Shown here: piece after piece, positions 61,163-64,000 of the stretch
How positions within the stretch are numbered: position 1 is the stretch's first letter
Layout of the letters: each line of letters opens with the position of its first letter
Assembly (NCBI GenBank): GCA_034409055.1
Contig: DAOUMU010000266.1
Span: forward strand, 1-64,000
From: DAOUMU01 sp034409055
GTDB lineage: Bacteria > Chloroflexota > Anaerolineae > 4572-78 > J111
Direction: 5' to 3'
DNA: 64,000 nt
The notes under the pieces: model-generated
Databases searched by the model: none
What the model was told of the DNA's origin: nothing
The model's input: only the letters and a program-made list of their open reading frames with translations
Made by a program: the position numbers and the translations under genes

Positions 61163-61197
61163 TAGTCAACCTCCTTTCTTGGCTCATCTGTTGAAAG

Positions 61198-61279
61198 TGT
61201 CATTGCGAGGACGCAGTCCGAAGCAATCTCCACCTTCAATGAGGGAGACTGCTTCGCCTAAAGGCTCGCAGTGACATGT
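61198..61279. repeat. TGTCATTGCGAGG palindrome
   Basis: Arms TGTCATTGCGAGG...CGAAGCAATCTCC and GGAGACTGCTTCGCC...CTCGCAGTGACA form a long imperfect hairpin, upstream of the locus start. Confidence 0.7.
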
Positions 61280-61417
61280 CAGCACACTTTTTACATATGA
61301 GCCCTTTCTTTAATATTCTGCCACATAAAGTAACCCCGGCGGCTTATGATACCCTGCCTGAACACAAATCACAAGCCCGTCATTCCAAAATGAATATAAT
61401 CTCCTGAATTATTCTGA

Positions 61418-61505
61418 GGAGTACCCAAAGGGCATAAACCAGCACGCCCACGTGCGGCGTTATTTTGAGGAGCCAGCACGCCCACGTGCGGCTCCGTTCG
61501 GCTTT
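61418..61505. repeat. GCACGCCCACGTGC repeat
   Basis: GAGGAGTACCCAAAGGGCATAAACCAGC begins a stretch, shared with 9898-9990, that contains two AGCACGCCCACGTGCGGC units. The rest of the 61163-61588 divergent gap shows no obvious operator. Confidence 0.6.
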
Positions 61506-61588
61506 TTCATTGCTAATTCTGGTTCTATATTGTTAGCAATTGGCCTGGAATCGTGATATACTTATAGCAACCAGGAGGCAGTAACATC

Positions 61589-63358
61589 GTGAGCACCAAT
61601 AACACCCCGACTCGTCAGCATCCATCATCCCCCCTACACATTTTGCTGGTTGAAGACAGCGAACACGATATGCTGGTCTTTCGCCGGGCCTTTCAGAGAA
61701 GTCAGGTTGTCTGTGAAATCACCCACTATGTTCGAGCCGAGGAAGCGCTGGCCCGGTTGCAGGATACCCCTTCATCCTTTGACCTGGTGGTGACCGACTA
61801 TAAACTACCCGGCATGTCCGGCCTGGATCTGTGCCAGGAACTGCTCCATAAAGAAATCCCCCTGCCCATGATCATCCTGACCGGAGCCGGGACAGAGCAC
61901 CTGGCCGTCGAGGCACTCAAGACCGGGGTTGATGACTACCTGGTCAAAGACTCCGGTCAGAGCTATTTGGATCTGCTGCCGGTCGTTCTACCGGCCGTGG
62001 TCCGGCAGCATAATGACCGCCTGGTCCGCCGGCAAGTGGAAGCAGAGATTAAGCAGCGTAACGAAGAACTGGCCGCTCTGAATACCATTGCCGCTGCGGT
62101 CAGCCAATCGCTCGATCTGAAAGAGGTCCTGGAGTCTGCCCTACAAGAGACCCTACTGATGCTAAACGTCGAGGCCGGAATAATATACGCCTTCGATGAA
62201 ACCAGCCAGACTTTTTTCCCGGTCATCCATCGCGGCATTCCACCAGACGTACTGTGGGAAGTAACCGGTTTCAAACCGGGACAGGGCTTATCCGGTCGAG
62301 TGGCCGAGTCAGGTGAGGCCCTGGTGGTAACCGATTTGGACCTGGATCCCAGAAATATCTCTCCCACAGCCGGTCGAGTGGGCTTGCATGCTTATGCCGG
62401 CATACCCATCAAAGCCAAAGGCAACGTCTTAGCGGTCATGACCCTGGCCACCTATCAGAAAGATCACTTCAAGCCCGGTCATATCAGCCTGTTGAATCAC
62501 ATTGGCTACCAGGTCGGTCTGGCCATTGAGAACGCCCGGCTCTACCAGGAAACCAGGCAAGCAGAGCAGGCCCTGCGGGAGAGCAAGAGTCGTCTGGAGG
62601 CCACCCTGACCGAGTTGAAAGCAACCCAGCAACAGGTGTTAGAGCAGGAACGCCTGACTGCCGTGGGCCAATTGGCCGCCGGTATTGCCCACGACTTCAA
62701 TAATCTCCTCACCGGCATCATCGGCTTTGCCGAACTGCTGCAACTGGACCCGGCTATACCTGAGACAGCCCGAGCCGACCTGGCCCGCATTGTCAAGCAA
62801 GGTCAGCGAGGCGCCCACTTAATTCGCCAGATTTTAGACTTCAGCCGCAAATCCATCCGCCAACCCCACCCCCTGGATCTCGTCTCCTTCCTCAAGGAAG
62901 CGGCCACATCTCTGGAGCCTACTCTTCCACAGAACATTCACCTTCTCTTGGCCATCGACCCCCACGAACTACCCATCAAGGCCGACCCCGCCCAACTGCA
63001 ACAACTGCTCACCAACCTGGTCCTCAATGCCCGGGATGCCCTGCCCAATGGCGGCCATTTAAAGCTCGGCTTATCTCGTCTCACCCTCGAGCCCGGTCAG
63101 CCACCACCTCACCCAGAGCTACCCCCCGGTCAATGGGCCCTCCTATCCGTCTCCGACACTGGCCTCGGTATTCCCGCCGAAATACAACCCCGCATCTTCG
63201 AACCCTTCTTCACCACCAAGGAACCCGGCCAGGGCACAGGTTTAGGCCTGGCTCAGGTCTACGGTATTGTCAAGCAGCACGATGGCTACCTCGACCTCAC
63301 CAGCCAGCCCGGCCGGGGAACAACAGTTACCATCTATTTACCCTGTTCCGAATCTTGA
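61589..63358 (+). CDS. Cytoplasmic hybrid sensor: receiver, GAF, HisKA, HATPase
   Basis: 589 residues from GTG 61589 behind AGGAGG. Receiver domain (15-135) with phosphoacceptor D70 in LVVTDYKLPG and Lys in DYLVKD; a coiled-coil; a GAF domain (about 165-320); HisKA with IAHDFNNLL (His368); and an ATPase domain with NLVLNARDALPNGG, DTGLGIP and GTGLGLAQVYGI. No transmembrane segment. The N-terminal receiver suggests it takes phosphate from another kinase. It is divergent from the methyltransferase locus and next to the third methyltransferase gene, so it may sense its substrate (inference). Confidence 0.93.
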   Translation: MSTNNTPTRQHPSSPLHILLVEDSEHDMLVFRRAFQRSQVVCEITHYVRAEEALARLQDTPSSFDLVVTDYKLPGMSGLDLCQELLHKEIPLPMIILTGAGTEHLAVEALKTGVDDYLVKDSGQSYLDLLPVVLPAVVRQHNDRLVRRQVEAEIKQRNEELAALNTIAAAVSQSLDLKEVLESALQETLLMLNVEAGIIYAFDETSQTFFPVIHRGIPPDVLWEVTGFKPGQGLSGRVAESGEALVVTDLDLDPRNISPTAGRVGLHAYAGIPIKAKGNVLAVMTLATYQKDHFKPGHISLLNHIGYQVGLAIENARLYQETRQAEQALRESKSRLEATLTELKATQQQVLEQERLTAVGQLAAGIAHDFNNLLTGIIGFAELLQLDPAIPETARADLARIVKQGQRGAHLIRQILDFSRKSIRQPHPLDLVSFLKEAATSLEPTLPQNIHLLLAIDPHELPIKADPAQLQQLLTNLVLNARDALPNGGHLKLGLSRLTLEPGQPPPHPELPPGQWALLSVSDTGLGIPAEIQPRIFEPFFTTKEPGQGTGLGLAQVYGIVKQHDGYLDLTSQPGRGTTVTIYLPCSES

Positions 63359-63388
63359 AAGCTATCCGCTAATCCGCTCCCTATCCAC

Positions 63389-64000
63389 TTACCGATTTGA
63401 AGCCACCCGCTCTTCAGCCCGCCGAATGATGGCCGCCAGTTTGGCCCCTGTTTTCTCGTCCAGCGGTGAAGGCTTGTGTTCCTCCAGGATCTGCTGCACC
63501 CGGGCTTTGACCCGATCCCCCAGGGTCAACCCGCCGTCGGCCTCCCAATCCTCTCGGGACTTCCGGTCCAACACCGTCGGCAGCCAATTTTGACGAAAGT
63601 GCCGGAACGTATGATCCTCTTCCAAAAAATGACCCCCCGGCCCAACCCGGTCAATTACCTCCAGGGCCAATGTTTCCTCGGTCACCTCTACCCCCTGCAT
63701 AAAGCGTTTAACCAGGCCCGCTATCTCGTCCATACAGACCAACATCTCGTAGGAGGCGGTCAGCCCCGCCTCGATGTAGCCCACGTCGTGCACCAGATTA
63801 CCCCCACTCAAGGCCGTCAGCAGCATCCACAGCGCCCCCTCAGCCGCAGCCTGTTGATCGAATATCTTGGCATCCGAAACCCCGGCGAACCCAAAAATCG
63901 GCAAGTCATAGTAGTGGCCCATCTCGCTCAAAGCACACCAATCCAACATGAACTCGGGTGCAGCATAGGAAGCCAGGGTGGTAGACATATCCATAGTCAT
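63389..64000 (-). CDS. MttB-family methyltransferase, C-terminal part (continues beyond window)
   Basis: 203 residues visible, open to the right edge. LPIFGFAGVSDAK, DQQAAAEGALWMLLTALSGGNLVHDVGYIEAGL and GPGGHFLEEDHTFRHFRQNWLPTVLDR are typical of the C-terminal half of the trimethylamine methyltransferase (MttB) superfamily, most of whose bacterial members lack pyrrolysine and use quaternary amines. No UAG is seen in the visible part. This is a different family from the MtmB-like pair. Start not visible. Confidence 0.85.
   Translation of the reverse strand: MTMDMSTTLASYAAPEFMLDWCALSEMGHYYDLPIFGFAGVSDAKIFDQQAAAEGALWMLLTALSGGNLVHDVGYIEAGLTASYEMLVCMDEIAGLVKRFMQGVEVTEETLALEVIDRVGPGGHFLEEDHTFRHFRQNWLPTVLDRKSREDWEADGGLTLGDRVKARVQQILEEHKPSPLDEKTGAKLAAIIRRAEERVASNR

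Noticed and set aside
56629..61588. Cobalamin or purine riboswitch upstream of the corrinoid or BMP genes
   Set aside because: No B12-box-like or purine-aptamer core was found by eye; only small hairpins and repeats are present.

Overview
The window looks like a chromosomal segment of an uncultured, probably anaerobic bacterium of the Chloroflexota (Anaerolineae-like). This is an inference. It rests on large exported repeat proteins sharing a C-terminal YLP(I/L)I(L/V)K tail, abundant PknB-type kinases and short palindromic elements, corrinoid methyltransferases, and the gene order yqeY / pgpH / ybeY / dgkA. No rRNA, phage or CRISPR array was seen. One tRNA (Lys, CTT) is present.

Layout. 1-5.2 kb: two tandem paralogous exported proteins (the first cut by the window edge), one with 14 FG-GAP/VCBS repeats and a metallopeptidase motif. 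5.5-12.3 kb: oligoendopeptidase F, a HAD phosphatase, a membrane-anchored metallopeptidase-like protein and a double-domain Ser/Thr kinase. 12.9-17.0 kb: a second 14-repeat FG-GAP exported protein. 17.1-20.7 kb: the de novo NAD operon nadC-nadA-nadB behind a clear promoter with a candidate operator. 20.8-25 kb: a lone receiver protein, a PHP plus AlbA-like protein, a tandem hairpin array and a Tyr-rich secreted protein. 25.2-34 kb: a phosphofructokinase homologue with an altered active site, an ABC exporter with two ATPases, a ParB-like/UspA/UspA fusion and an MscS channel. 34-39 kb: an exported beta-helix protein, half of a metallo-beta-lactamase fold, an anSME-type radical SAM enzyme and a GalT-like protein. 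39.2-43.7 kb: a housekeeping run (mogA-like, yqeY, pgpH-like, ybeY, dgkA-like, tRNA-Lys). 43.9-48.6 kb: a decayed accessory zone (VapC/AbrB toxin-antitoxin, frameshifted DUF2442, truncated DUF4160, cupin, an attC-like palindrome, direct repeats, gene remnants). 48.7-64 kb: a catabolic locus flanked by two sensor kinases.

The most interesting part is 50.4-61.2 kb, where nine genes lie on the minus strand. They encode two methyltransferases that resemble the monomethylamine methyltransferase MtmB but lack pyrrolysine, each translationally coupled to its own corrinoid protein, followed by a complete BMP-type (nucleoside-like) ABC importer and an 8-oxoguanine-deaminase-like amidohydrolase. A third, MttB-type methyltransferase starts beyond the right edge. 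I infer a pathway that imports, deaminates and corrinoid-demethylates a nitrogenous, perhaps purine-like, methylated compound. The substrate is unknown, and no methylcorrinoid:THF transferase or corrinoid reactivase is in the window.

Intergenic space is rich in small palindromic elements. Three copies have clean 8-bp target duplications, which supports MITE-like transposition.
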